64,000 bases of DNA, taken from assembly GCA_045577735.1 (NCBI GenBank), contig JAZNIY010000019.1, forward strand, positions 124,001 to 188,000, given 5' to 3'. This DNA comes from Stercoripulliclostridium_A sp045577735. Its GTDB lineage: Bacteria > Bacillota > Clostridia > Christensenellales > DTU072. A model generated the notes under the pieces. The model did not search any database, had not been told where the DNA came from, and saw only the letters and a program-made list of their open reading frames with translations. This document shows, piece after piece, positions 15,325 to 24,464 of the stretch. Numbering within the stretch: position 1 is the first letter of the stretch; each line of letters begins with the position of its first letter. Both the position numbers and the translations under genes were made by a program.

Positions 15325-18300
15325 TTACTTGATTTTAATGTTTTGGGGACCCAAAATTCCAACTAATTCTTTTTGGACTGTTTCTAAATCTCCAATCTTA
15401 TTATTATTAACGTAAAGCTGTGAGTTGTATTGGAACTTTACTTCATTAGGCCCTGGATGAGCTGCAAGTATTTGATTTATTCTATCAATTTTATCACCGA
15501 TGAAGTCCTCGTCTACAAGTTTATAGTATAACACGCGAGTGTCTTTTACTTCTTCAACCACTTCTTCTTTCTCGGCGAGTTCCCAGGGTTGCAAGTCGCT
15601 TACCATAATGGTATAGCTATCATCTCTAATGGAAAGACGGCCTTTAATGCGAACTAGTGTGTCGGGGACAAGATACTGTTTTGAGGTAGTCATTACTCTA
15701 CCCACGCATAAACACTCTATTCTATCGTGCATGTCTTCTAGTACGACAATGGCCATATCACCGCCTGTCTTGGTGCGCTTCTTTTGTACGCCAGCGATAA
15801 TACCACCGGTAGTTATGTTCATATTATTCTCTAGTTTGTTTTCATTTTTGTCGTGATATTCTACATCATCTTCAACGTCTTCCTCGTGCTTGGAAGGTAA
15901 CATTGAAGTGTTAAAGCTGAACATTTTGAACTCCTCTTCGTATCCGGCAAGGGGGTGCCCCGTAACGTACATTCCGAGCATTTCTTTTTCTGCTAGAAGT
16001 TTTTCACGTTTTGGATATTCATCGATTATGGTGTAGACGAAAGGTTCTTCTTTTTTATCAACATCTGAACCGAGGAAATCAAATATATCAAATTGACCAC
16101 TTTCTTCTTTACGTTGTTTTTCTTTGCGCTTAATATCAATGGTAGAGATAATGCGTTCAAGATTTACAAGCATAGTTGCTCTGGTCATACCAGTACAATC
16201 AAAAGAGCCACCCTTAATTAAACTTTCTACCATACGTCTATTGGGTGTTTGTCCAGTCGCATTTGCCATACGATCCACGAAATCATATAAATCCTTGAAC
16301 TGTCCATTTTTCTTTCTTTCTTCAACAACAGCATTCATCATTTCCGTGCCAACGTTTTTGGTGCAAGCAAGACCATAACGAATGCCCTCTGGGTCAGGGG
16401 AGAAGAATGCTTCAGACTTGTTTATGTCTGGTGGCAAAAGGGCAATATCCATATCTTTTAAGACGGCCATATACTTTTTAGTGTCGTCTGGTTTATCAAT
16501 ACGGTTATTTAAAACAGCAGCCATAAATTCTTTTGGATAATATCTCTTGTAGAAAGCAGTTTCATAGCTTAAGTATGCGTAAGCGGCTGCGTGAGACTTG
16601 TTGAAAGCATATGAAGCAAATTTTTCAATTTCAGCAAATACGCTCAAGCCGACCTCTTCGGGCACACCGTTACGGACGCAACCTGGAATAATAATATTGC
16701 CGTTTTCATCATCCAAGCCAAAAATAAATTTTTTCTTTTCCGTAGGAATAAGGTGGACTTTCTTTTTGGAAATTATTGCTCTAAAGTTATCAGCATCGGT
16801 CATAGAGTAACCTGCAAGCTCACGTGTTATATGCATGGCTTGTTCTTGGTAAACAATTATACCGCCGGTAACTTCCAAAATAGGTCTAAGTTTAGGGTGC
16901 TTATATACGATTTTATCGGGATTGTGCCTATTTTCAATATATATGTCTTTGTTGTCCATTGGGCCGGGACGATAAATTGATATACCTGCAATAATATCTT
17001 CCATTCTGTCTGGCTTAAGTTGAGACATAAATTGTTTCATTCCGCCACCTTCAAGTTGGAATACGGCATCGGTATTGCCATCGGCAATAAGCTTGTACAC
17101 CTCGGGATCCTTGTAACCCAATTTATGGAAATCAATATCTACGCCATACGTTTTCTTAACGTAGTCGTGAGCCATTTTTACGTCGGTTAACGTCATAAGG
17201 GCAAGGAAGTCCATCTTTAAAAGACCAAAGGTGTTTTCAACTTCAATCATGTTAAATTGAGTGGTAAGTTCATTGCCGTTTTTTGCAAGTGGGATACTTT
17301 CGATGGCGGGATATTTGTAAATAACAACGCCCGCTGCGTGGATAGAGGTATTACGTGGAAGACCTTCAACTTGGGCAGCAATCTCAATAACCTTTTTAAC
17401 TTCTGGATTATCAAGATATCTTTGGTATAGGTCTTTTGACAGATAGGGGCTTTTGGGATTAACAAGGTCTAAAATATGAACTTTTTTGTCATCTCCGCCA
17501 AAATCAGGTATTTCTTTTGTGATCGCACTAACTTCGCTAAATGGAAGTTTGTATACACGAGCAACGTCTTTTATAGCCGCTTTCTTCTTTAACTTACCAA
17601 AAGTAATAATTTGCGAAATACGGTCTTCGCCGTAAAGTTCGGTAACGTGCTGAATAACTTCCCCGCGACGGAAGTAGCAAATATCTATATCAAAGTCGGG
17701 CATTGAGGTGCGATCTTTGTTAAGGAAACGCTCGAAAATTAGTCCATATTCAAGTGGCTCAACGTCGGTTATCCCGATAGCATAAGCGATAATAGAGCCA
17801 ACACCGGAGCCTCTTCCTTTACCAATCGGTATATCATTGTTTTTTGCCCAGAAAATAAACTCCCAAACTATCAAATAATAGTCTGCAAAACCCATCGATA
17901 TAATAACACCCAGTTCTTCCTCTGCACGTTCTCTTATTTCGTCGGAAATAGTTCCATAACGCTTAATCAAACCTTCGTAAGCAATTTTGCGAAGGTATTC
18001 AGGTGCTGACATTCCATCGGGACATGGGAATTCCGGAATCTGATAAACACGTTTTGGGAAGTCAAAGTCGCACTTTTCAATTATTTCGTAAGGAGTATCC
18101 AAGCTGTCTTCGTAGCCACGCATGACCTCTTTCATTTCTTCATAACTCTTAAGATAGAAACCGTCGCCACTAAATTTTAGGCGGTTTGGTGTATCAATGT
18201 ATGAAGCAGTACCAATACACAGTAAAACGTCGTGCATTTCAGCATCGGTCTTTTCGACGTAGTGCACGTCGTTTGTAGCTACGGTTTTTACACCTATTTC

Positions 18301-18891
18301 ATTAGCGATTCTTTTTAGTAGGGGCAAAACGCGTAGTTCTTCTTCGATGTCGTGGTTTTGAAGCTCTATATAAAAATCACCTTCGGCAAACATGTTTTTA
18401 AGGCGTAGAGCATAAGCTTTTGCTTCATCGTAATCGCCTCTTAGAAGCAAACGTGAAACCTTTCCTGCGATACAGCCCGAAAGACAAATGAGGTTATCGC
18501 TATATTTTTCCAATAAATTGAGGTCTATTCTTGGTTTGTAATGAAAGCCTTCTTTATATGCGTAAGAATTAAGCCTAGCAAGATTTTTATAACCTTCGTA
18601 GTTTTTTGCAAGTAAAACCAAGTGGCAGTTTTTATTGTCATCAGTGTTTCTGCCTTCACGGGAATGCATATCCTCGGTTGTGTAAAACTCGCAACCAATT
18701 ATTGGCTTTATTCCTTTTTTCTTACACTCTGCATTAAATTGGACTGTAGCATACATATTGCCGTGGTCGGTCATGGCTATAGCCGGCATATTAAGTTCTT
18801 TTGCTTTGGCGATTAGTTTAGAAATTGAAGCAGCGCCGTCAAGCAAGCTATATTCAGTATGAACGTGTAAATGTACGAAATCTCTTTCCAT
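15325..18891 (-). CDS. dnaE: DNA polymerase III alpha subunit, DnaE type
   Basis: This is a replicative family C DNA polymerase. The 1188-residue length and domain order are those of DnaE, not the Gram-positive PolC. The N-terminal PHP domain shows HVHTEYSLLDG and MTDHGNMY. Palm-domain catalytic aspartates lie in PDFDIDICYFRRGEV near residues 396-400 and in MDFLALMTLTD near 559, close to the E. coli positions. The finger and tandem HhH region follows (NKSHAAAYA, then MLPPDINKSE-like sequence), and an OB-fold lies around 995-1075 (GGIIAGVQKKRTK). No 3'-5' exonuclease insertion is present. It is the last gene of the minus-strand operon YkvI-like-murB-whiA-dnaE, starting 10 nt after whiA ends with an AGAGGA ribosome site. 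In B. subtilis dnaE extends primers beside PolC; no polC is in this window. Confidence 0.97.
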   Translation of the reverse strand: MERDFVHLHVHTEYSLLDGAASISKLIAKAKELNMPAIAMTDHGNMYATVQFNAECKKKGIKPIIGCEFYTTEDMHSREGRNTDDNKNCHLVLLAKNYEGYKNLARLNSYAYKEGFHYKPRIDLNLLEKYSDNLICLSGCIAGKVSRLLLRGDYDEAKAYALRLKNMFAEGDFYIELQNHDIEEELRVLPLLKRIANEIGVKTVATNDVHYVEKTDAEMHDVLLCIGTASYIDTPNRLKFSGDGFYLKSYEEMKEVMRGYEDSLDTPYEIIEKCDFDFPKRVYQIPEFPCPDGMSAPEYLRKIAYEGLIKRYGTISDEIRERAEEELGVIISMGFADYYLIVWEFIFWAKNNDIPIGKGRGSGVGSIIAYAIGITDVEPLEYGLIFERFLNKDRTSMPDFDIDICYFRRGEVIQHVTELYGEDRISQIITFGKLKKKAAIKDVARVYKLPFSEVSAITKEIPDFGGDDKKVHILDLVNPKSPYLSKDLYQRYLDNPEVKKVIEIAAQVEGLPRNTSIHAAGVVIYKYPAIESIPLAKNGNELTTQFNMIEVENTFGLLKMDFLALMTLTDVKMAHDYVKKTYGVDIDFHKLGYKDPEVYKLIADGNTDAVFQLEGGGMKQFMSQLKPDRMEDIIAGISIYRPGPMDNKDIYIENRHNPDKIVYKHPKLRPILEVTGGIIVYQEQAMHITRELAGYSMTDADNFRAIISKKKVHLIPTEKKKFIFGLDDENGNIIIPGCVRNGVPEEVGLSVFAEIEKFASYAFNKSHAAAYAYLSYETAFYKRYYPKEFMAAVLNNRIDKPDDTKKYMAVLKDMDIALLPPDINKSEAFFSPDPEGIRYGLACTKNVGTEMMNAVVEERKKNGQFKDLYDFVDRMANATGQTPNRRMVESLIKGGSFDCTGMTRATMLVNLERIISTIDIKRKEKQRKEESGQFDIFDFLGSDVDKKEEPFVYTIIDEYPKREKLLAEKEMLGMYVTGHPLAGYEEEFKMFSFNTSMLPSKHEEDVEDDVEYHDKNENKLENNMNITTGGIIAGVQKKRTKTGGDMAIVVLEDMHDRIECLCVGRVMTTSKQYLVPDTLVRIKGRLSIRDDSYTIMVSDLQPWELAEKEEVVEEVKDTRVLYYKLVDEDFIGDKIDRINQILAAHPGPNEVKFQYNSQLYVNNNKIGDLETVQKELVGILGPQNIKIK

Positions 18892-18901
18892 AAGTATTCC
18901 T

Positions 18902-19870
18902 CTATTCCAATTCTTCAGCGAGTGTTAGGAGTTTGCGCATACGATGGTTTAAGCAACTCTTTGAAGGGTTGTCTTCAATCTTGGTAGTAAGTTCTGCAAG
19001 CGATAACTCTGGGTATTCTAGTCTTGCTTTTGCTGTGTCTTGTAGTCCTTTGTCAAGGGTTGAAAGAATACCGCATTTTAATAGCTTTTCTATGGCTGTT
19101 TGTTGCTTTAAACTAGCTTCTATAGTTTTATCGATATTTGCAGAAGTACAATTATTTTTTCTATTTTCGTCATTACGTATTGAACGCATAACTATAGTAT
19201 TTTGGATTTCCAAAACAGCGCGCATGGCACCCAAAAGAGCACATAGATCACTAATCTTTTCTGCGTCTTTAAGATATACGGAAAACGATTCACCTCGTCT
19301 GCGCATTTTGGGTTCTGCGTCCAATTTGGTTAGTATTTCAAGTAGATCTTCGGCAACTTTCTCATCACTTAAATTGAATTCCAAATAGTATCCACCTTTA
19401 CTAGAAACCATAGCGCCACTTTCGCCCATAGTGAAAGAGGGAATGGAAATGGTGCCACTAGCAAGAAAGACCCCTTGTAAAAAAGCTTTTTGACAACAGG
19501 GGCTTTCAATTAATTCCGGACAGATGCCTTCATACAATTGGTATGGCGCTGGAGAAATATAGGTTTCCTCTAATAAATCAAAGCACTTTGCACCGGGTAA
19601 ATCCATTTCATAAATAACTTTTCTTTCTTGCTGTCTCATTTTTACAACAGGCTCGAAGAAAATTAATTGTTTCACAAGTTGGGCACTTTTAACTATCAAT
19701 TCGGAACTATGGTGTTGGATGTTAATTCCAAAGCCGGAACTTGTTACGTAGTAATTACCGGCACCACGAATAAGCCCGGATATAAAGGCGCGTTTACAAC
19801 AGATATTATGAATTTTTCCTTCAATCAAATCTTCTTTGACGATTTGAGATATGGTGTGCTCAATACTCAA
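18902..19870 (-). CDS. whiA: DNA-binding protein WhiA
   Basis: WhiA joins a LAGLIDADG homing-endonuclease-like fold to a C-terminal helix-turn-helix domain, and controls division or sporulation genes in Gram-positive bacteria. The N-terminal CCKRAFISGLIRGAG and a second similar block (CCQKAFLQGVFLASG near residue 125) are the two LAGLIDADG-like motifs. The C-terminal part has the regions LEYPELSLAELTTKI and NHRMRKLLTLAEEL expected of the WhiA helix-turn-helix. The 322-residue length is typical. It overlaps murB upstream by 11 nt and is followed by dnaE after 10 nt. The usual neighbours rapZ and yvcK are not here; the link to murB is retained in several Firmicutes. Confidence 0.93.
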   Translation of the reverse strand: MSIEHTISQIVKEDLIEGKIHNICCKRAFISGLIRGAGNYYVTSSGFGINIQHHSSELIVKSAQLVKQLIFFEPVVKMRQQERKVIYEMDLPGAKCFDLLEETYISPAPYQLYEGICPELIESPCCQKAFLQGVFLASGTISIPSFTMGESGAMVSSKGGYYLEFNLSDEKVAEDLLEILTKLDAEPKMRRRGESFSVYLKDAEKISDLCALLGAMRAVLEIQNTIVMRSIRNDENRKNNCTSANIDKTIEASLKQQTAIEKLLKCGILSTLDKGLQDTAKARLEYPELSLAELTTKIEDNPSKSCLNHRMRKLLTLAEELE

Positions 19871-20798
19871 TTTGATCTTCTCCGATTATGTCTATTTCAG
19901 GTTTTAGTGATACGTCAAATTTGTTTTTAACAACGGATTGTGCTAACTCGACTAAGGAGAGATAGTCACCAGATGTAGCGTTGCCGTTATTTATAATAAA
20001 GTTTGCGTGTTTGGATGATATCTCAGCACCACCTATACGCGCACCTTTTAGTCCCGCTTTTTCAATGTAGTAACCAGCGCTTAAGTCTAGGTCTGGTTTG
20101 AGAAATACAGAGCCAAGACTTGGAGCAGAGGGTTGGAGCAATTTCCTTTTTAATGAATACTCCTGTTTGAGCCGTTTAATATGGTTTTGGTCTTCAGGTG
20201 TCAATTGTAGTTTTACTTTTGTAATAATCAAGTTGGAAAATGAATCATTGCTTGAGCGATACGAGAAGTTTAATTGACTCTTTTCCAAAACTACGTTTGC
20301 AAGGTGAATTTTATCTATGCCTTCAACTTGTTGAACAAGCGGGGATAGGTCGGCACCAAAGCACCCGGCATTTTTTATGGTTGCTCCACCTATTGTGCCC
20401 GGGATTCCCGCAAATCTTTCAAGTCCGGAAAGGGAAAGATTCATGGCTTGAGCATATAAGCGAAGAATAGAAACACCAGCTCCAGCGGTTACGTTATTCC
20501 CATCGAATTCAACGCTGTTTAACTTTTTTAACGATACGAATATGCCATTAAACCCTTTGTCTGGAATAAGCGTATTTGTGCCGTTGCCAAGAATAAAGTA
20601 TGGAACGTTGTAAGTACGAATCAAACGAATGGTAGTAACAAGTTCACTTTCATTCTTAGGAAAGACCAGAGCACGAACGATTCCACCACTTTTAAACGAA
20701 CTAAGAGTTTTACCGTCAACGTTTAGGCTACTAGATATTCCTTTTCCGTTAATAACGGAAATTATCACATTTACATTATACCAAATAGAGTTCTTCAT
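19860..20798 (-). CDS. murB: UDP-N-acetylenolpyruvoylglucosamine reductase MurB
   Basis: This FAD-dependent enzyme reduces the enolpyruvyl ether to make UDP-N-acetylmuramic acid, the second committed step of peptidoglycan synthesis in the cytoplasm. FAD-binding motifs are visible as LGNGTNTLIPD and FAGIPGTIGGATIKNAG. SYRSSNDSF carries the conserved Tyr-Arg, GSVFLKP carries the catalytic Ser, and the C-terminal PEIDIIGE supplies the catalytic Glu. At 312 residues and without the long insertion of the enterobacterial enzyme it looks like the shorter Gram-positive type. Its start shares one base with the stop of the upstream membrane gene and its end overlaps whiA, so translation is probably coupled through the operon. 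Confidence 0.95.
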   Translation of the reverse strand: MKNSIWYNVNVIISVINGKGISSSLNVDGKTLSSFKSGGIVRALVFPKNESELVTTIRLIRTYNVPYFILGNGTNTLIPDKGFNGIFVSLKKLNSVEFDGNNVTAGAGVSILRLYAQAMNLSLSGLERFAGIPGTIGGATIKNAGCFGADLSPLVQQVEGIDKIHLANVVLEKSQLNFSYRSSNDSFSNLIITKVKLQLTPEDQNHIKRLKQEYSLKRKLLQPSAPSLGSVFLKPDLDLSAGYYIEKAGLKGARIGGAEISSKHANFIINNGNATSGDYLSLVELAQSVVKNKFDVSLKPEIDIIGEDQIEY

Positions 20799-21754
20799 TA
20801 CAAGCCCAAGCCCCCATTTTTACAAATTTTTAACTTTGATTGTAATAGTCTATAAAACGCAATTAGAAGTACTATTATCCCTACCACACCTAGCGCAGGA
20901 TATAAAAAACGTATTAGGTTTTCAAAACCGAACATAGAAACAATCAATGCGAACGAACAAATAACGTACGGGCTCATAGAGTGACGAGTGGTGGAAAGCT
21001 TGAGGGAAGAAAGACAACTGGTAACAATCGAAGCAAAGATTATTATGGCACCAAAAAACATTAAATTAGTATCTATAGATACGGAATACATGGGTATTTT
21101 TTGATGCTCCGTGCCTATGATTATGCTTCTTACAACCAGCAAAAACAGGGAAGTAAATAATGCTATGGTAATACTAATAATTGGTATATGTTTAGTCTTT
21201 AACTCTTTGCACATGTTACTTGCATAAATGCCGGCAGAACTTGTATTCATCCCGGCATAAAGAATAGGGTTTGAAAGTGTAAAAAAGCCTTGTATGGGTG
21301 AATGCTTTTTACTTAAGAGTACTAATAGTAAAACAAGAATTAGAGGTAGTGTTATAGCGTTTATAGATCGTATTGTTTTTTCTCCTAGTTCAAAAATTAT
21401 TAGAGTAAAAACGGCGGTTATGAACGAGCCGTATCTAATGCCGGCAATTTCCAATAAAAGGCTGTCAGCACCACCAAGCATCGTGCTTAGGAAAACGAAA
21501 TTCATCGTTTTAATTATGGCCTGTCCTAACCATTCTTTGTTTTTGAACAAGGCGCTTTGAGTTTGGCCATTACTAGTGCAACCAATCCATAGAAATGGAT
21601 ATGAAAAGGCTCCGATTAAAGTGCCACATAAAACTATGGAAAAGAAGTTGGCGTTTCCTAAAAACACGACAACTTCTTTTCCGCTTGCAAGTCCTGCTCC
21701 AATTAGAGCACTTATGAAATTAAATGCAACAGTTAATATTTTTAGACATATCAT
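20798..21754 (-). CDS. YkvI-like multi-spanning membrane protein
   Basis: This integral membrane protein of 318 residues has about ten hydrophobic segments. The N-terminal FNFISALIGAGLASGKEV closely fits the opening motif of the uncharacterised YkvI family, distant relatives of amino-acid/Na+ symporters of the LeuT superfamily. The broken first helix (GAGLASG) fits that fold, so an ion-coupled transport role is plausible but unproven. It is the first gene of the minus-strand operon leading into murB, whiA and dnaE. The ATG at 21754 has no clear ribosome site; an AT-rich TATAAA lies 7 nt upstream, but I could not find a convincing -35 box. Confidence 0.8.
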   Translation of the reverse strand: MICLKILTVAFNFISALIGAGLASGKEVVVFLGNANFFSIVLCGTLIGAFSYPFLWIGCTSNGQTQSALFKNKEWLGQAIIKTMNFVFLSTMLGGADSLLLEIAGIRYGSFITAVFTLIIFELGEKTIRSINAITLPLILVLLLVLLSKKHSPIQGFFTLSNPILYAGMNTSSAGIYASNMCKELKTKHIPIISITIALFTSLFLLVVRSIIIGTEHQKIPMYSVSIDTNLMFFGAIIIFASIVTSCLSSLKLSTTRHSMSPYVICSFALIVSMFGFENLIRFLYPALGVVGIIVLLIAFYRLLQSKLKICKNGGLGL

Positions 21755-21792
21755 ATAAAATTTTATATAGATATATCTTGATTTATTACTGC

Positions 21793-22584
21793 TTACTTGT
21801 ATGCTTTAAGAATAATTTTTTCTATTACAGCTACCAATAGATACATTATGGTTGCAAGAAAGCAAAGTAGTATGGTTGACGCCATTACTAGGTCTAGCTT
21901 AAATACCTGTGAGCCATAAACCAATAAATAACCTATTCCTTCTTTAGAGACAAGATATTCGCCCATGATAGTTCCAACCCAACTAAGTCCTACGTTAATT
22001 TTCAATATTGAAATTATGTTAGGTATGTTGCTTGGTAGAACGAGTTTCCATAGTATTTGGAATTTATTTGCTCCCATAGCTTTTAGAAGATCAATTTTTT
22101 CTTTGTCGATAGATACGAATCCCGTATGTGCTGATACAATGGTTATGATTACACAAATAAGTAGCGCCATAGTTATAATTGCAGATCTTCCCGCGCCAAC
22201 CCAAATAATGATTAATGGGCCGAGTGCGACTTTCGGTAAAGAGTTAAGAACGATTAAATAGGGCTCTAGAATTTCACTAAGAGCTTTACTCCACCAAAGA
22301 ATAATGGCAACTATAACACCGATTAGAGTAGAGAGTAAAAAACTAATTACCGTTTCGTACATGGTTGCACCTGCGTGTCTCCAAAGATCTCCCGACAGGA
22401 AAAGTTCCTTTAGAGAGATAACGACTCTAGATGGTGAACTAGTAATAAAAGGGTCACTCCACTCAAGGAAAGCTGAAAGCTCCCAAATACCAAAAGTCAA
22501 GAAAAGGATACTAATTTGGGCTATTAGGACAACTAATTTGTGAATTTTAATTTTTTTAAGATAATGTTTATGTTCTTCGCTCAT
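21793..22584 (-). CDS. ABC importer permease, SsuC/TauC/ThiX type
   Basis: This is a membrane permease of the nitrate/sulfonate/taurine/thiamine-precursor class, 263 residues with about six membrane helices. The EAA loop that contacts the ATPase is seen as LLKAMGANKFQILWKLVLP. I moved the start to 22584 (MSEEHKHYLKK) because GGAGGCC lies just upstream; a longer frame would add residues encoded inside the ATPase gene. It overlaps the ATPase gene by 17 nt, is the last gene of the three-gene importer operon, and is followed after about 38 nt by the YkvI-like gene. The substrate is not determinable from the permease. Confidence 0.9.
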   Translation of the reverse strand: MSEEHKHYLKKIKIHKLVVLIAQISILFLTFGIWELSAFLEWSDPFITSSPSRVVISLKELFLSGDLWRHAGATMYETVISFLLSTLIGVIVAIILWWSKALSEILEPYLIVLNSLPKVALGPLIIIWVGAGRSAIITMALLICVIITIVSAHTGFVSIDKEKIDLLKAMGANKFQILWKLVLPSNIPNIISILKINVGLSWVGTIMGEYLVSKEGIGYLLVYGSQVFKLDLVMASTILLCFLATIMYLLVAVIEKIILKAYK

Positions 22585-23341
22585 TGTTGGCCTCCAAATC
22601 TCTCCAAACGTTACGGAAATAGACGTTAAATGATTTTTGTTCACGCCTTTTAAGAGGTGGGATATTTTTGTCTAAATCTATATCGTATATTGTTTTAATT
22701 TGTGCTGGACGTTCAGTTAGCACAATAATTTTTGAACTCATAGATATAGCTTCGCTGATGTCGTGAGTAACCAATATGGCGGTTTTCTTTTCTTCAGCAA
22801 TGATTGAAGAAACGTCGTCACATACGGCAAGTCTTGTTTGAAAATCAAGTGCTGAAAACGGTTCGTCTAATAGTAAAAGCTTCGGTGATCCCACTAGTGT
22901 TCTTATTAATGCTGCACGTTGTCGCATACCTCCTGAAAGCTCACTAGGGCGTTTGTACATAAAATCTTTTAAGCCATACTTTTCCAAAAGTATTTTTGCA
23001 TACTCTATTGTTTCGGGCGTCTTATTTCTCTTTATTTCAGGAGAAAGGGTAACGTTTTTTAAAATGCTTCTCCATTCGAAAAGTTGGTCACGTTGTGGCA
23101 TAAGTGCAATAAGGTCTTTTGCTTCATTCAGCTTTTTATTATCAATTTTTACCTCTCCTGAGCTAGGTTCTAATAGCCCTGCAAGAATAGAGAGTAAAGT
23201 CGATTTACCGCAACCACTAGGACCTACAATTGAAACGAACTCGCGCTCGTTAACCGATAAAGTAATATTTTTTATGGCTTCGGTTTCACCACTTGGTGAA
23301 TGATATATATGAGATAGGTTATTGAGCGCGAGTAGTGGCAT
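22568..23341 (-). CDS. ABC importer ATPase, SsuB/TauB type
   Basis: This cytoplasmic ATPase of 257 residues powers the adjacent importer. Walker A is GPSGCGKST near residue 40, the Q-loop region reads LMPQRDQL, the signature is LSGGMRQR, Walker B is LLLLDEPFSALD, and the switch His lies in ILVTHDISEA. MPQRDQLFEWRS is typical of the nitrate/sulfonate/NMT1 importer group. The ATG is preceded by TAGGAGGTCC. It lies between the binding-protein gene (9-nt gap) and the overlapping permease gene. Confidence 0.94.
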   Translation of the reverse strand: MPLLALNNLSHIYHSPSGETEAIKNITLSVNEREFVSIVGPSGCGKSTLLSILAGLLEPSSGEVKIDNKKLNEAKDLIALMPQRDQLFEWRSILKNVTLSPEIKRNKTPETIEYAKILLEKYGLKDFMYKRPSELSGGMRQRAALIRTLVGSPKLLLLDEPFSALDFQTRLAVCDDVSSIIAEEKKTAILVTHDISEAISMSSKIIVLTERPAQIKTIYDIDLDKNIPPLKRREQKSFNVYFRNVWRDLEANNERRT

Positions 23342-23350
23342 GTGGACCTC

Positions 23351-24343
23351 CTAATATAAACTTTCCACTATAGAGTTGTCTATTACGTCAGCAAATGCAA
23401 CGTCTTTATTAAGAACTTTGCTGAATTTTAAAATATCGATTAGTTTGTTATAATCTTCTTCAAGCATGACGGGAGACGTTTTAAAAGCTTCTATTTGTTT
23501 GTAAGCTTTCACTGCACTTGCTAGATCTTGTGTCGTGCTTCCATTAAAGCTTGGTAATAGGGCAGTAGCAACGGTTACTTCGTCATTATTCATTACGAAA
23601 TCTATTCCTTTTAATATGGCTTTCATAAACGAACTTACCGTAGTTTGGTTATCTTTAATATATGATTTGGTTGCCATAAAGCAGGTGTATGGAACAGTGC
23701 CTGCTTCCGTACCCACGTCGGTTATGATATAGCCTTTCCCTGCATTTTGGTAAGTAGTTGCGACTGGCTCAAACATAGTGCAGTAATCACCTGTGCCAGA
23801 ACCAAAAGCAGAAGCAATAAGGTCAAATTGCACGTCGTAATTTATGGTTACGTTTTCACCGTTCACTAAGCCATTTTTGTAAAGCGCATATTCTAAACAC
23901 ATTGCCGGCATACCGCCTTTTCGACCACCTATAATTTCTTTACCGGCTAGAGAGCTCCAAGAAAAATTTTCAATTTTGTTTCTTCCAATAAGGAAAGAAC
24001 CGTCTTTTGTGGTCAATTGTCCGAACACAACAGGATAGTTACTGCTTCCACCTGCGTTTACGTATATTGCCGTTTCAGGACCAGCAAGTCCAATATCTGC
24101 TTGTCCACTCATAATGGCAGTCATAGTTTTGTCGCTACCACCGCCATTTGTTAATTCAATGGTGATACCAACTTCTTCAAAATATCCATTGTTTATTGCA
24201 ACGTAAAGAGGGGCGTAGAATACGGAATGTGTTACCTCGTTTACTTTTACAATGGTTCCATCGTCTTTTTTACAACTGACGAGGGATAGGGTAGCAATAC
24301 AAAGTATAGCTACTACAAGTATAATGGTTAAAACTTTTTTCAA
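23351..24343 (-). CDS. NMT1/THI5-like substrate-binding lipoprotein
   Basis: This is the extracellular binding protein of the importer, 330 residues. It has a lipoprotein signal with lipobox LVSC and the lipidated Cys at residue 24. The mature part matches the NMT1 fold: VFYAPLYVAINNGYFEEVGI, then MSGQADIGLAG and the ligand-cleft segment around GGRKGGMPAM. This family binds thiamine precursors, aliphatic sulfonates, nitrate or riboflavin; sequence alone does not decide. The start codon is TTG (24343), supported by GGAGG 6 nt upstream. No TPP or other riboswitch is recognisable in the 120 bp upstream. It is the first gene of the operon and is transcribed divergently from the surface-protein gene. 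Confidence 0.9.
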   Translation of the reverse strand: MKKVLTIILVVAILCIATLSLVSCKKDDGTIVKVNEVTHSVFYAPLYVAINNGYFEEVGITIELTNGGGSDKTMTAIMSGQADIGLAGPETAIYVNAGGSSNYPVVFGQLTTKDGSFLIGRNKIENFSWSSLAGKEIIGGRKGGMPAMCLEYALYKNGLVNGENVTINYDVQFDLIASAFGSGTGDYCTMFEPVATTYQNAGKGYIITDVGTEAGTVPYTCFMATKSYIKDNQTTVSSFMKAILKGIDFVMNNDEVTVATALLPSFNGSTTQDLASAVKAYKQIEAFKTSPVMLEEDYNKLIDILKFSKVLNKDVAFADVIDNSIVESLY

Positions 24344-24428
24344 ATATACCTCCTTATAACACTACATACTATGAGGGTATGAGATAATGGAGTTACACTT
24401 ATTTACAGTTAAATTTCACATAATCAAC

Positions 24429-24457
24429 TTGAAATGCTTTAATATATATGTTATATT
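24429..24457 (+). promoter_or_regulatory. Promoter of the anchored surface protein gene, predicted leaderless
   Basis: TTGAAA at 24429-24434 and TATATT at 24452-24457 are 17 bp apart, and the ATG at 24465 lies 7 nt after the -10 box. No ribosome site is present. Confidence 0.6.
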
Positions 24458-24464
24458 AAAGATG

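Noticed and set aside
22585..22644. Longer N-terminus of the ABC permease
   Set aside because: It would use sequence inside the ATPase gene; the ATG at 22584 has GGAGGCC in the right place.
24344..24464. TPP riboswitch upstream of the NMT1 importer
   Set aside because: The conserved CUGAGA and core elements are absent; the region is AT-rich, with only a short hairpin.
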